Counted from the stretch's first letter, positions 27,615-37,149 are shown. The stretch is DNA of 64,000 nt from BQJU01 sp964015035 (GCA_964015035.1 CAXHCA010000008.1:1-64000); one strand, 5' to 3'. A program made the numbers and translations. Notes: generated from the letters alone by a model not told the origin.

Positions 27615-28580
27615 CTAGAGTGACCGAGGATTGTAGATAATCTTTGGCGGTCTTCCGGCCCCGATAATTTTGTTGAGGTTGTAATTCAACAAAATTTCGT
27701 GTGAACCGCTGTTTACTGTGCGCAATCCTGATAAAGTCAGATCGTACGCGTATGCCAGTGTAATATTATCACTCAGTTTTAATCCTGCAAGCAGGACGAG
27801 CGCATCTATACTATTTGAATTATATCCTCTAAACGATGCCCCTCCGAATATATTGTCGTTGTACCGAACAATTGTGGAAAAATCTGTTTGTGTTTGAACC
27901 AGATCCGAACGAACAAGAACTGATGGGTGCACCGACAAACTTGAACTCAAATCAAAATGCATCCCAAAGGTAAAAAAATAATGACGAACCATTTGCAAAT
28001 TAAGGGTACCTAAATCTGTACTTGGTTCAGTTATGTTGGTCACGGAGATGCCACTTTCCAATTTTTCGGACTGATAATAGACTCCAACCCCGAAGGTATT
28101 CACACTGCCGCTTACTTCTTCGGCAGAGAGCAAATCATCATTGTGGTTGATGGGAACCCCCGGTTCAGAGTAGTCGCCATCAGGGGTTTGAATCTTGCTG
28201 CCATCCAGCGATCGCTGTACAATACCGGCCCGGGCACCTAACGAAAGAATGCCTTCGCCTAAGTCTCTTTGAAAATTATAGGAAAGGTTAATCTTTGTCA
28301 AATGCTGCGCGCCCAATTGGTCGTTTTCAAGATTGATGCCCACACCGCCACTAAGCATGTACAGCGGAAGATGCGCATTGACGTTTTGGGTAACCGGACT
28401 ACCTTCCAGACCCACCCATTGGCTGCGATACACCCCGGTGATGCTTAGCGAGTTATCCAAACCGGCATAGGCTGGATTCCAGTTGAAATGATTGAGCATA
28501 TACATGCTGTAGTGAGAGGGCTGTTGGGCCAGTGCCAAGTGGGTGGTCAAAGTCAGCGCGATAAAGTAGAAATATTTCAT
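27615..28580 (-). CDS. PorP/SprF family T9SS outer-membrane protein
   Basis: 321 residues from ATG 28580, at the signal peptide MKYFYFIALTLTTHLALAQQ; the frame runs 40 codons further upstream without a signal. QQPSHYSMYMLNHFNWNPAYAG, then YRSQWVGLEGSP, is the signature opening of PorP/SprF proteins, and alternating beta strands follow to the end. These 14-strand-like outer-membrane proteins assist T9SS secretion of, or anchor, specific adhesins such as SprB-type cargo. It lies just upstream of gldK on the same strand, with about 290 nt between and a separate gldK promoter. Confidence 0.9.
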   Translation of the reverse strand: MKYFYFIALTLTTHLALAQQPSHYSMYMLNHFNWNPAYAGLDNSLSITGVYRSQWVGLEGSPVTQNVNAHLPLYMLSGGVGINLENDQLGAQHLTKINLSYNFQRDLGEGILSLGARAGIVQRSLDGSKIQTPDGDYSEPGVPINHNDDLLSAEEVSGSVNTFGVGVYYQSEKLESGISVTNITEPSTDLGTLNLQMVRHYFFTFGMHFDLSSSLSVHPSVLVRSDLVQTQTDFSTIVRYNDNIFGGASFRGYNSNSIDALVLLAGLKLSDNITLAYAYDLTLSGLRTVNSGSHEILLNYNLNKIIGAGRPPKIIYNPRSL

Positions 28581-28710
28581 GAACCTGAATTTTAAATAAG
28601 CATCAGTAAAATAAGCGTTTTTTTTCAAATGCAAGCCTTCCGTTTTGTATCGCTCTAATAAAAAGACTGTAAAATGTCGGGAATTGTTGCCTAAAGTCAC
28701 CGGTTTTTCT

Positions 28711-28820
28711 CAGTGCATGTTTGGAGATCGCCATTCCGTCCCGGTAAAACGGGGATTTTGGAACCTCACTTCTGCTATTTTTTCGTCCGTCTCAGCTCAG
28801 CCGAGATGCACTCAAAAATG
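28711..28820. repeat. Dispersed hairpin repeat, copy 3 (right end lost)
   Basis: Starts CAGTGCATGTTTGGAG, keeps CCCGGTAAAACGGGG, GGAACCTCACTTC.GCTATTTTTTCGTCCG and CTCAGCTCAGCCGAG, and stops after CTCAAAAATG, where it meets the 3' end of the YyaL-like gene. The right terminal arm is missing. Same orientation as copy 4. Confidence 0.82.
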
Positions 28821-28825
28821 GTATT

Positions 28826-30877
28826 TCATTGAGCACTAGTGAGTTTTATGGCTTCTTCTACCGTTTTAACGGGCAATTGGCAGGCGAAATTTTGGCATAC
28901 ATATACTAAGGTGTCCTTTTCAGGAAAACGGCCGGCTAAAAGTGGATATGCTTCAAAGGGGGCTTCTGTGGCAACCAAAATTCGATTGGGTACATAATGG
29001 GTGTTGAGCTCGGCGGCTAATGCAAATGCATCTTTACCGGCTACCGCCAATTCATTCATGGGAAAGGCTTCCATCAGCAGGGCGCTGGCCCAATTGGCAA
29101 ATGAAATGGGGTGTTTTTCTACTGCACCTTGAATGCCTGACAGGATTTTCCGGGCGAGCTGATGGTGCTCTGGCTTACCGGTAATGGTGGCCAAGCGGAT
29201 TAAATTGTGGACCATCACAGAATTGCCGGAAGGCAATGCGGAGTCGTATAAGTCTTTGCGGCGTACAATGATATCCTCTTGGGTACTTGCGGTGAAAAAG
29301 AACATGCGTTGTTCCGGATCTAGAAATTGCTCAATGACGTGTTGGACCAGCTGACTCGCCATCGCAATGTGTGATCGGTCAAAATCCAATTCGTATACAT
29401 CCAGCAGGGCGGCAATTAAAAAGGCATAATCGTCCAGAAATGCATCGTATTGGGCTACCCCCTCCTTATAGGTGTGGTAAAAAAACAGGCTGTTGTCTTT
29501 TTGGAAATTTTTTAATAAAAATTTCAGATTTTGTTGGGCGGCTTTTTTATAGGAATCTCGTTGCAAAGCCGCAGCAGCATGTGCGTATGCTGAACACTGC
29601 AAGGCATTCCAGTTGAGTAAAATTTTATCATCCAAACTGGGACGGATGCGTTTGCTGCGGTTTTCCAATAGCTTTTCGCGGCTGGATTTCAATTGCTTAT
29701 TTAGAACATCCACCGTCAGATTTTCCTGCCTTTCGGCAAATGTGGCTTCGGATTGTGGTCGCCACAGAATGTTTTTGCCCTCCCAGTTTCCGCCTTCTGT
29801 CACTTGATAAAAGGCGTTGAATAAAGGCGCTGCATCGCCTAAAATTGTATCAATTTCAGCTTTGTCCCACACGTAAAATTTTCCTTCCACTCCTTCGGAG
29901 TCGGCATCAAGAGCGGCATAAAAGCCCCCTTCTGGACTGGTCATTTCTCGCTGGATGTAAGTTAGGGTCTCTTCAATGGTTCGCCGGAGTAATGGGTCCT
30001 TGGTCTTTTTGTAGGTTTTAGCCATCAAACTGACCAATAGGGCATTGTCATAGAGCATTTTTTCGAAGTGCGGGACCAACCAGGCTTCATCGGTGGCATA
30101 CCTGGAAAAGCCACCACCCAACTGGTCGTAAATGCCTCCGCGAATCATTTTGTGCAGAGAAAAATTCAGATATTTTAAGGCATCTTCATTTCCCGTAAGG
30201 GCATGATAATCCAGAAAAAATTGTAAAGCCATGCTCGACGGAAATTTGGGGGCTCCGCCAAACCCTCCTTCCCGTTTGTCAAATCGTTGTTGCAGGTCTT
30301 CAAAAATGCCGGCCATCTGCTCTGGTGTAAATTTGACTTTGGGGAGCTCGTCCTGGCCAAAAGCTTGCACAAAGCTATTGTCCGTACCACTGATGATCTC
30401 TAGTAGGCGATTGGCCTGTTCTTCAACGACCGTTCTTTTTTGCTGGTAGGCACCCGCCATATTTTGCAAAAGCTGCAACCAGGAAGGGCGGTTGTGCATC
30501 GGTTGGGGAGGATAGTAGGTGCCGGCATAAAATGGCCGCCCATCAGGTGTAAGAAAACAATTCAAGGGCCAGCCACCACCACCTGAGATAATCTGGCAAG
30601 CCTCCATGTAAATCTGATCTACATCAGGGCGCTCTTCCCGATCTACCTTAATATTGATGAAATGTTGGTTCATAAATGCAGCTACCGCATCGTTTTCAAA
30701 TGACTCTTGCTCCATCACATGACACCAATGGCACGTAGAATAGCCAATGCTCACTAAAATGGGCTTGTCTTCTTTCTTGGCTTTTTCAAAGGCTTCCGGT
30801 TTCCAGGCAAACCAATTGACTGGATTGTGAGCGTGTTGTAACAAATAAGGGCTGGTCTCAAATTGCAGGCGGTTCAT
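28826..30877 (-). CDS. YyaL/SPATA20-type thioredoxin-domain protein (DUF255)
   Basis: 683 residues from ATG 30877 (MNRLQFETSPYLLQHAHNPVNW). An in-frame ATG at 30892 adds five residues and is also possible. The N-terminal thioredoxin-like domain has the motif STCHWCHVMEQESF (CxxC near residue 46). The remaining ~500 residues look like an (alpha/alpha)6 barrel similar to N-acylglucosamine epimerase/glycosidase folds (GGIYDQLGGGFSRYATDEAWLVPHFEKMLYDNA). This widespread family has no firmly established reaction. The last codons abut the truncated right side of repeat copy 3. It appears to be a single-gene unit. Confidence 0.9.
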   Translation of the reverse strand: MNRLQFETSPYLLQHAHNPVNWFAWKPEAFEKAKKEDKPILVSIGYSTCHWCHVMEQESFENDAVAAFMNQHFINIKVDREERPDVDQIYMEACQIISGGGGWPLNCFLTPDGRPFYAGTYYPPQPMHNRPSWLQLLQNMAGAYQQKRTVVEEQANRLLEIISGTDNSFVQAFGQDELPKVKFTPEQMAGIFEDLQQRFDKREGGFGGAPKFPSSMALQFFLDYHALTGNEDALKYLNFSLHKMIRGGIYDQLGGGFSRYATDEAWLVPHFEKMLYDNALLVSLMAKTYKKTKDPLLRRTIEETLTYIQREMTSPEGGFYAALDADSEGVEGKFYVWDKAEIDTILGDAAPLFNAFYQVTEGGNWEGKNILWRPQSEATFAERQENLTVDVLNKQLKSSREKLLENRSKRIRPSLDDKILLNWNALQCSAYAHAAAALQRDSYKKAAQQNLKFLLKNFQKDNSLFFYHTYKEGVAQYDAFLDDYAFLIAALLDVYELDFDRSHIAMASQLVQHVIEQFLDPEQRMFFFTASTQEDIIVRRKDLYDSALPSGNSVMVHNLIRLATITGKPEHHQLARKILSGIQGAVEKHPISFANWASALLMEAFPMNELAVAGKDAFALAAELNTHYVPNRILVATEAPFEAYPLLAGRFPEKDTLVYVCQNFACQLPVKTVEEAIKLTSAQ

Positions 30878-30988
30878 GTATGGTGAAGGCATAAACAATT
30901 GTTTGAAAAGAGAGTAAATATCTTTTCAATAAAACATTATGGGCCGCATTAAGTTTTGACTGGCGGATCGGTTTGAGAATCGAAGCAT

Positions 30989-31708
30989 CTAACTGATGGC
31001 ATAGGCCGTCAAGCGGCATTTCACCTTTAAGATTTGCCGGATGTCTTCAAGGGCTACATCGTAAGGTTTATAGACCGCGTCATTGTCGGAAATTAGCCGA
31101 AGCGTGTGTACTTCATTGCCATTGCGAATCTGCTGAATGCGTTTGGCCACCACCACATCAGTAACCACCACATACACATGATTGTCCCGAAGTGGGGTGT
31201 CTCGTTCTACATTTTCACAGACGACGATATCACCATTGGTAATGGTGGGCATCATACTGTCTCCACTGATCTCAAAGGCGATCATGGTCCCATTCAGATT
31301 GGGGATGGAAAACTTTTGCAAGTTTTGCAGATAGGCATCATCGTTGTGATCCAGGGCATATCCGGCTACGGCTCTGGAGGGCACTAAGGTGATATTGTCC
31401 CGGCCTCCGAGTTGCTTTTCGTCTAAAGAACGGGTGGGTAGTCCATTGGAAATATCGGCGGAGTCCAGAAACATTTCTTCGCTATTGCCAAACAAATAAT
31501 TGGCATTCACACTGTAATGGTCAAATAGGGCGGAAAGCTGATCAACGGTGATATTGCGTTGGCCCTTGAGGATACTATTGATCACATGATTGTAGGTTCC
31601 CAGCTTCTTGGCAATGTCAGATTTCCCACGAATCAGATTGTGCGCTTCTAGTGTGGAAAAAACGATTTTAAATCGCTGATTCACAATGTTTTTTGAAAAA
31701 TCACTCAT
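30989..31708 (-). CDS. LexA-like transcriptional regulator (HTH plus S24 peptidase)
   Basis: 239 residues. The N-terminal ~75 residues form an XRE-type helix-turn-helix (KSDIAKKLGTYNHVINSILKGQRNITVDQLSALFDHY). The C-terminal half is an S24 peptidase with Ser151 (GDSMMPTITNGD) and Lys189 (VVVAKRI) as the catalytic dyad, and a candidate self-cleavage Ala115-Gly116 in SRAVAGYA. Such proteins repress genes until self-cleavage or, in many Bacteroidota, act as stable housekeeping repressors. It is divergent from the glucosaminidase gene across a 138-nt AT-rich gap, so it may regulate itself and that neighbour; this is inference. Confidence 0.85.
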   Translation of the reverse strand: MSDFSKNIVNQRFKIVFSTLEAHNLIRGKSDIAKKLGTYNHVINSILKGQRNITVDQLSALFDHYSVNANYLFGNSEEMFLDSADISNGLPTRSLDEKQLGGRDNITLVPSRAVAGYALDHNDDAYLQNLQKFSIPNLNGTMIAFEISGDSMMPTITNGDIVVCENVERDTPLRDNHVYVVVTDVVVAKRIQQIRNGNEVHTLRLISDNDAVYKPYDVALEDIRQILKVKCRLTAYAIS

Positions 31709-31804
31709 TTGTGTAAAACAAAATTGTTTAAAATATTTGGTTTTAAAAACTTATTGTTTTAAATTTGTTGTATCAAGACAATAAATCAATCGTAATATTG
31801 CAAC
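31709..31804. promoter_or_regulatory. Divergent AT-rich control region
   Basis: Between the regulator and the glucosaminidase gene. It holds short inverted repeats (AAACA..TGTTT near 31719-31733; TTATTGT..ACAATAA near 31752-31785) that could be operator sites for the XRE/S24 protein. It is AT-rich, so chance palindromes are expected. Confidence 0.3.
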
Positions 31805-31846
31805 TTGGAAGGTGAAAATACAAAAAGTTGCCTAAAATCAGTAAGT

Positions 31847-32671
31847 ATGAAACCAGAATATTCAACAAATCGTCAAATGGGCAATCGCAACGGGGGGAAT
31901 AACCCCATAAACAGTAAGCGAAGCAATATGCAAAGCTGGGGCAGTGGTTCACCCTTTCCGGTCTTTGATATTGCCCTTTTGATTCGTAGGCTTATCGCAG
32001 GACTATGGCGGCTTTTTGTCGCTCTGAAATATCAGGTGTTTCAGTTGATTACCGGTACTGGCGGGCGCATGAGAATGCCATGGTTTCGAATTGGATTGGC
32101 GGCATTGACCTTGTTTGTCTTGACCAAAAAGGACATTCAGTTTTCCATCAATATGAAAGCGCCATTAGCGGGATTAATGGGGACGAGTTCGAGCAGCGAC
32201 CAGGTGAGTGTGGATCAGTTGGGGGTTGCTCAAACAATAAGTTTCAGGGAGGCCAAACCGGCCGTTGCCAGAATTGAACTTCCGGAGGATGCTATTGTGA
32301 AGGCTTACATCGACCGATTTTCCCGGGTAGCTCGTGCGGAGATGGAAAAATTTGGTATTCCAGCCAGCGTGAAGCTAGGTCAGGCCATTTTGGAGAGTCG
32401 TGCGGGGAGGAGTCCCGCTGCTCGTGATCAAAACAACCATTTTGGTGGGCCGCTTGGCGGAAAATCTTTTGATAGTGCATGGGCCAATTGGCGGGCACAT
32501 AGCCTTTTCATCGCCCAGGAACATACAGATCTACTCGATAATGGGCAGAGCTACAAGAAGTGGGCAAAGGGGCTCGTAAAAGCCGGGTTGGGGCAAAGTG
32601 CCCAATACGAACGACAACTTATCGAAGTGATCGAAAAATTCCAATTGTACAACTTGGATAATTCTTTTTAA
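31847..32671 (+). CDS. Membrane-anchored glucosaminidase (peptidoglycan hydrolase)
   Basis: 274 residues from ATG 31847; the frame extends 14 codons upstream only to a TTG. One membrane helix (about residues 83-98, in WFRIGLAALTLFVLTKK) follows a basic cytoplasmic N-terminus. The C-terminal domain (about 150-270) belongs to the glucosaminidase family (PF01832 type): KFGIPASVKLGQAILESRAGRSPAA contains the catalytic Glu in AILES, followed by NNHFG, YKKWAKGLVKAG and YERQLIEVIEKF. It probably cleaves glycan strands in the periplasm. Terminator at 32699-32735. Confidence 0.85.
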   Translation: MKPEYSTNRQMGNRNGGNNPINSKRSNMQSWGSGSPFPVFDIALLIRRLIAGLWRLFVALKYQVFQLITGTGGRMRMPWFRIGLAALTLFVLTKKDIQFSINMKAPLAGLMGTSSSSDQVSVDQLGVAQTISFREAKPAVARIELPEDAIVKAYIDRFSRVARAEMEKFGIPASVKLGQAILESRAGRSPAARDQNNHFGGPLGGKSFDSAWANWRAHSLFIAQEHTDLLDNGQSYKKWAKGLVKAGLGQSAQYERQLIEVIEKFQLYNLDNSF

Positions 32672-32698
32672 ATATGCTCTAAGTGGTTTTCTACTACA

Positions 32699-32735
32699 GA
32701 AAGGCTGTCTTGTAACCCAGGATAGCCTTTTTTCT
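32699..32735 (+). terminator. Terminator after the glucosaminidase gene
   Basis: AAAGGCTGTCTTG / CAGGATAGCCTTT imperfect stem followed by TTTTTT, 28 nt after the stop codon. Confidence 0.8.
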
Positions 32736-32781
32736 GTCGCCTTGACGAATGGACGACCAACAATGTCTGCCAGGGAATTGT

Positions 32782-32789
32782 TAAATTTG
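32782..32789 (+). promoter_or_regulatory. Candidate -7 box before the acyl-CoA oxidase-like gene
   Basis: TAAATTTG matches TAnnTTTG, 39 nt before the ATG at 32829. No matching TTG at the -33 distance. Confidence 0.3.
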
Positions 32790-32828
32790 GACAACGGATA
32801 AAAATTCAGCAATAATCAGGATATTAAT

Positions 32829-35177
32829 ATGACTACCAATCCCGAACCTCAATCTGTTTATTCTCCCGGCGTACAGGTTATGCTACCACTGTTTTACGCA
32901 GCTTGGTCGGATCAAGTGCTAACCCCGACGGAAGTAGTCGCTTTGCGGAAAAAGGCTGAAAAATTGAGTTTTCTCACTCCTGAGGACAAAAAAATACTAT
33001 TGGGTTGGAGTAATCCGATGCATCCTCCTTCTAGAGAAATGTTTAAATTTTGGGAGATTGAATTGCGTCAGGCGGCCAAACAATTTGTAGACAAAGGGGA
33101 TAAAACACTAGTTGATTTAGGATTAAAAATGGCAGCTGAGGCGTTGGAAGACGAAGGCCTTTGGGATGAAGCCTCGGTTCGTGCGCAGTTGGAAGAACTT
33201 GAGGCCAACTTGAAATTGGTGAATGTAGATACCTATCGCATTATTTTTTCCGAACAAACCGAGGAGGCACTTCTACGCGAAGAGAAGGTAAAAACCAGTT
33301 TTCCAGTAGCCAAAATGCAGCAGCTGTTAGATGATGATTATGCCGATGTTCGCAACAAGGTGAAAACCATTCTCCGAGACCCCGTTTTTCGTTATCAAGT
33401 CATTCCCAATAAAACAGCCTACCGCAATCAGGTATTGACCTGGTGTAAGCTACTGGCCGAGCAGGGTCTGGGCAATTTGTCCTACCCGGAGGCGAATGGA
33501 GGACAGGACGATATGGGGCTTTATGCAGCTGTTTTTGAGACGCTGGGCTACCACGATCTAAGCTTGGCTATCAAATTTGGGGTACAATTTGGTTTGTTTG
33601 GTGGCAGCATTCTCTGGTTGGGAACAGATTATCACCACAAAAAGTACCTCACAGCGGTTGGGAAACTCACTTTGCCCGGTTGTTTTGCCATGACAGAAAC
33701 GGGGCACGGCTCCAATGTCAGAGGCCTGGAAACAACGGCTATCTACGATCATAAACAGCGTGCATTGATCATCAACACACCTCACCGACAAGCCGGAAAG
33801 GAATACATTGGCAATGCTTTGCATGGGAGAATGGCTACCGTTTTTGCACAACTCATCGTGGAGGGGGAGAGCCAGGGGGTACATGCTATTTTGGTGCCAA
33901 TGCGAGATGAAGCAGGAGAGTTGTTGCCGGGAGTTGAAGTGGAAGATTGTGGTTATAAACTCGGATTAAATGGAGTCGATAATGGCCGGATTTGGTTTCA
34001 TCAGGTGAAAGTTCCAAAGGAAAATCTGTTGAATCGCTTTGGTGATATTGATGAATCGGGCCATTATTTTAGCTCGATCGAAAATCCCTCCCGCCGATTT
34101 TTTACCATGTTAGGAACCTTAGTGGGCGGACGTGTATGTGTGCCCAGAGCGGGGCTGAGTGCGGCCAAATCGGCTTTGTCCATTGCCGTAAAATATGGTT
34201 TGCGGCGTCGGCAATTTGCGGCAGATAATGTAGGTGGGCAGGAAATGCTCTTGTTGGATTACCCAAGCCATCAGCGTAGATTGATGCCCCATTTGGCGAA
34301 AGCCTACGCCTTGGATTTTGCCTTGACTTATTTATCAAAACGCTATGTCAACCGAACCGATGCTGATATTCGCGAAATAGAAACGCTTGCAGCCGGTATG
34401 AAAGCGTATGCTACCTGGTTTACTACTGAGGCCATTCAGGAATGCCGCGAGGCCTGTGGCGGGAAGGGCTACTTGGCAGAAAACCGCTTTGCAGATCTGA
34501 AAGCCGACTCAGATATCTTTACCACATTTGAAGGAGACAATACCGTTTTGATGCAACTCGTGGCAAAAGGGGTATTGTCTGAATTTCGAAAAGAATTTCA
34601 CGAAGATGGTACCTGGGCAATGCTTCGGTATTTGGGCGACCGGGTCAGTACGGCCATTAGTGAACGCAATCCGATTGCGATTCGCAATACCGATCGGGCA
34701 CATTTGTTGGGTGCAGAATTTCAGCAGAATGCCTTCTTGTTTCGGGAGAAAAATTTATTGTATTCTCTAGCACAGCGCATTCGGGGGTTGGTGAAAGAGG
34801 GCATGACCGCCTTTGATGCGGCACTAACTTGCCAAACGCACATGATTGCTCTTGCCGAGGCCTTTGTGGAAAGGGTGGTATTGGAACAATTTCAACAGGC
34901 CATCAAGGAACAAGCCGATTCGGAATTGGTGCCCATTTTAGAAAAGTTGTGTCAATTATATGCCCTCCATACGATTGAAAAACACAAAGGGTGGTACCTT
35001 GAGAAGGATTATATGGCAGGAGTGAAGACCAAAGCCATCCGGAAATTGGTTGATGAACTATGTGCTACGTTGCGTCAGGATGCGCAGGCTTTAGTAAATG
35101 CCTTTGGAATTCCGGATGAATTGCTGGCCGCGCAAATTGTCGTTGGCACTGGATTTATTCTGCCAGAACAAGTGTAA
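32829..35177 (+). CDS. Acyl-CoA dehydrogenase/oxidase-like flavoenzyme
   Basis: 782 residues, much longer than the ~380 of ordinary acyl-CoA dehydrogenases and close to acyl-CoA oxidase length plus an N-terminal extension. Residues ~10-65 (LPLFYAAWSDQVLTPTEVVALRKKAEKL) form a small helical unit reminiscent of TerB domains. The flavoprotein core has GCFAMTETGHGSNVRGLETTA (~residue 277) and LGLNGVDNGRIWFHQVKVP. EACGGKGYLAENRFADLKADSDIFTTFEGDNTVLMQLVAKG (~538-578) is typical of acyl-CoA oxidases. It oxidises acyl-CoA at the alpha-beta bond with FAD in beta-oxidation. Whether electrons go to oxygen or ETF is not decidable here. Confidence 0.88.
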   Translation: MTTNPEPQSVYSPGVQVMLPLFYAAWSDQVLTPTEVVALRKKAEKLSFLTPEDKKILLGWSNPMHPPSREMFKFWEIELRQAAKQFVDKGDKTLVDLGLKMAAEALEDEGLWDEASVRAQLEELEANLKLVNVDTYRIIFSEQTEEALLREEKVKTSFPVAKMQQLLDDDYADVRNKVKTILRDPVFRYQVIPNKTAYRNQVLTWCKLLAEQGLGNLSYPEANGGQDDMGLYAAVFETLGYHDLSLAIKFGVQFGLFGGSILWLGTDYHHKKYLTAVGKLTLPGCFAMTETGHGSNVRGLETTAIYDHKQRALIINTPHRQAGKEYIGNALHGRMATVFAQLIVEGESQGVHAILVPMRDEAGELLPGVEVEDCGYKLGLNGVDNGRIWFHQVKVPKENLLNRFGDIDESGHYFSSIENPSRRFFTMLGTLVGGRVCVPRAGLSAAKSALSIAVKYGLRRRQFAADNVGGQEMLLLDYPSHQRRLMPHLAKAYALDFALTYLSKRYVNRTDADIREIETLAAGMKAYATWFTTEAIQECREACGGKGYLAENRFADLKADSDIFTTFEGDNTVLMQLVAKGVLSEFRKEFHEDGTWAMLRYLGDRVSTAISERNPIAIRNTDRAHLLGAEFQQNAFLFREKNLLYSLAQRIRGLVKEGMTAFDAALTCQTHMIALAEAFVERVVLEQFQQAIKEQADSELVPILEKLCQLYALHTIEKHKGWYLEKDYMAGVKTKAIRKLVDELCATLRQDAQALVNAFGIPDELLAAQIVVGTGFILPEQV

Positions 35178-35322
35178 TGAGTTGATCAGCAACCCTTTTC
35201 CAGACTTGTTGTCATTGATAGTTGACACCAATCGGTTTGGAGTTAAAATTCCCCAAAACTTTTGATCGTGAATAAATGGTCATCAGGGAGGGAACTATCA
35301 AAGTAGAAAATCATTTGACTCT

Positions 35323-36447
35323 ATGAAAAATATCTTAACAAACATCCTAGTTGGCCTCTTGAGTACGGTCCTTTCCTTTTTTCTGTTTACACAATATCAC
35401 CAACAAACCATTGCCGGGCAATCGAAAGAAGAAGTGCCGGCCCAATTGGTCAAACACGAAGTAGAACAACCGATGGTAAATGCAAAACCCCAGTATAAAT
35501 CGATCCTTTCGCTACCTGATTTTCGGGAAGTGTCAAAGAAGGCTACAGAATCGGTTGTCAATATCACCGTATACAGTGCAACGGGGTATCGGGTGGCCAG
35601 TGGGTCTGGAGTGATTTTGTCTACGGATGGCTATATCGTGACCAATAATCATGTGGTGGAGGATGGTTCTCGATTGGAGGTAGCTTTAGCCGATAAAAGG
35701 CAGTTGGAGGCTACCGTTTTAGGCAGTGATCCCAGTACCGATCTGGCCTTGGTTAAAATAGACGCACGTGGTCTGAAGCCCATTTCCTTTGGCAATTCTG
35801 ATCTGGTAGATATTGGTGAATGGGTATTGGCAGTAGGTAACCCCTTCAATCTCACCTCAACGGTGACGGCGGGTATTGTGAGTGCTAAAGCCCGCAATAT
35901 TCGGATTTTACAATCCAACTATTCGATTGAGTCTTTTATTCAGACCGATGCGGTCGTGAATCCGGGAAATAGTGGTGGTGCGCTGGTAAGTACAGACGGA
36001 GCATTGATTGGGATCAATACGGCGATTATTAGTGAGTCAGGCGGTTATGAGGGCTATTCTTTTGCCATTCCATCAAATTTGGTGCGCAAGGTGATTGCTG
36101 ATTTACGAGAGTTTGGAGAGGTGAGAAGAGCCATTTTAGGGGTGATTATTGAAGATGTAACCGGTGATTTGGCCGACCGGCTTCGGCTTCCTGCTGTTTC
36201 AGGGGTCTATGTCAATAACGTCAGTCAAAACAGCAGCGCTGATGAAGCAGGCTTGGAGGTTGGGGATGTCATTGTTGGTATCAATGGCGTAGCCACGCCT
36301 TCCGTTCCTGAGCTACAGGAGCAAGTGGCTCTTTTTCGCCCTGGTGATCAGATTTCCGTAGATTTTATCCGTTCCGGAAAAAAATATCGAAAAGATAATG
36401 TTAAATTAAAGAGCTTAAATAGTATCCGGTCATCCGGTGACCAATAG
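35323..36447 (+). CDS. HtrA/Deg family serine protease with PDZ domain
   Basis: 374 residues. An N-terminal hydrophobic segment (residues 8-25) serves as signal or anchor. The trypsin-like domain has the triad His110 (VTNNHVVEDG), Asp140 (STDLALVKID) and Ser217 (NPGNSGGALV). One PDZ domain spans ~270-365 (SGVYVNNVSQNSSADEAGLEVGDVIVGINGV). HtrA proteases degrade or refold damaged envelope proteins in the periplasm. One PDZ and a membrane anchor make it closer to DegS/HtrA-type than DegP. Possible terminator 26 nt downstream. Confidence 0.92.
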   Translation: MKNILTNILVGLLSTVLSFFLFTQYHQQTIAGQSKEEVPAQLVKHEVEQPMVNAKPQYKSILSLPDFREVSKKATESVVNITVYSATGYRVASGSGVILSTDGYIVTNNHVVEDGSRLEVALADKRQLEATVLGSDPSTDLALVKIDARGLKPISFGNSDLVDIGEWVLAVGNPFNLTSTVTAGIVSAKARNIRILQSNYSIESFIQTDAVVNPGNSGGALVSTDGALIGINTAIISESGGYEGYSFAIPSNLVRKVIADLREFGEVRRAILGVIIEDVTGDLADRLRLPAVSGVYVNNVSQNSSADEAGLEVGDVIVGINGVATPSVPELQEQVALFRPGDQISVDFIRSGKKYRKDNVKLKSLNSIRSSGDQ

Positions 36448-36472
36448 CATTATTTTAGGGTTAATCTGTATG

Positions 36473-36508
36473 AAATAGCCGGTTAGAAGCAATTCTAATC
36501 GGCTATTT
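36473..36508 (+). terminator. Hairpin after the htrA-like gene
   Basis: AAATAGCCGGTTAGAA / TTCTAATCGGCTATTT stem (16 positions, one G-T pair) with a 4-nt GCAA loop, 25 nt after the stop. The T-tail is weak, so termination strength is uncertain. Confidence 0.65.
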
Positions 36509-36699
36509 CCATTTGTGGATGGAAACGGGGCCAAATAAAAACAAGAAAATATACACATTTGTGTGACTTTGTGTTTATTTTTAGTCAAAAGGACAAATAC
36601 AATATATGATCAGGGGCTATTAGATTTAAAATGGTTAATGTGGAGCAACTGCAATAGTACCCCTACAAAGATGTTATAAACCCAACTTTTAAAACAGAA

Positions 36700-37050
36700 A
36701 TGGAACAGCATTCACACCTAAACTTGGTAAGAGATGTTTTTTTTATTAAAAACGGGCAAACACTACATCGCCTTTATCTCCAGGAGGTGCAATGGATATC
36801 TGGTGAAGGAAATTATACGACTTTCATCACCTCATCTCGGAAGTTTGTAGTCAAAATTTCCCTTAAGAAAACCCAGCGTTTACTTCCCGAGGCTTTTTTT
36901 GTACGTGTTCACCGCAATTATATTGTTCAGCTGTCGAAAGTTAGCAAGATTGATACAAGCAATAACCTCATATTTATTGATTCACAGATGCTCCCAATGG
37001 GGCGGACTTACCGGGAGGAGGTGCTGAAGAAAGTGGTATTGATTGATTAG
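36700..37050 (+). CDS. Stand-alone LytTR-type DNA-binding regulator
   Basis: 116 residues that are almost entirely a LytTR domain (VFFIKNGQTLHRLYLQEVQWISGEGNYTTF, FFVRVHRNYIVQLSKVSKI, LPMGRTYREEVLKKV). No receiver domain is attached. LytTR domains bind pairs of ~9-bp direct repeats. Lone LytTR proteins often have an unseen input, so the signal is unknown. The nearest downstream gene is the large cohesin-like surface protein, 550 nt away, separated by a candidate small RNA with its own terminator. Confidence 0.88.
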   Translation: MEQHSHLNLVRDVFFIKNGQTLHRLYLQEVQWISGEGNYTTFITSSRKFVVKISLKKTQRLLPEAFFVRVHRNYIVQLSKVSKIDTSNNLIFIDSQMLPMGRTYREEVLKKVVLID

Positions 37051-37111
37051 TCGCGTCTGAATTGCAATTCATCACCCATAAGGAGGGTGTTGTCACCATT
37101 TATGCCGGAAG

Positions 37112-37144
37112 TTGTAGGATTCTTGTGTTTGAAGGGTACATTTG
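37112..37144 (+). promoter_or_regulatory. Promoter of candidate small RNA
   Basis: TTG (37112-37114), a 22-nt spacer and TACATTTG (37137-37144) match the Bacteroidota promoter pattern. The next strong signal downstream is a terminator 115 nt away, with no ATG between. Confidence 0.5.
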
Positions 37145-37149
37145 TAAAC

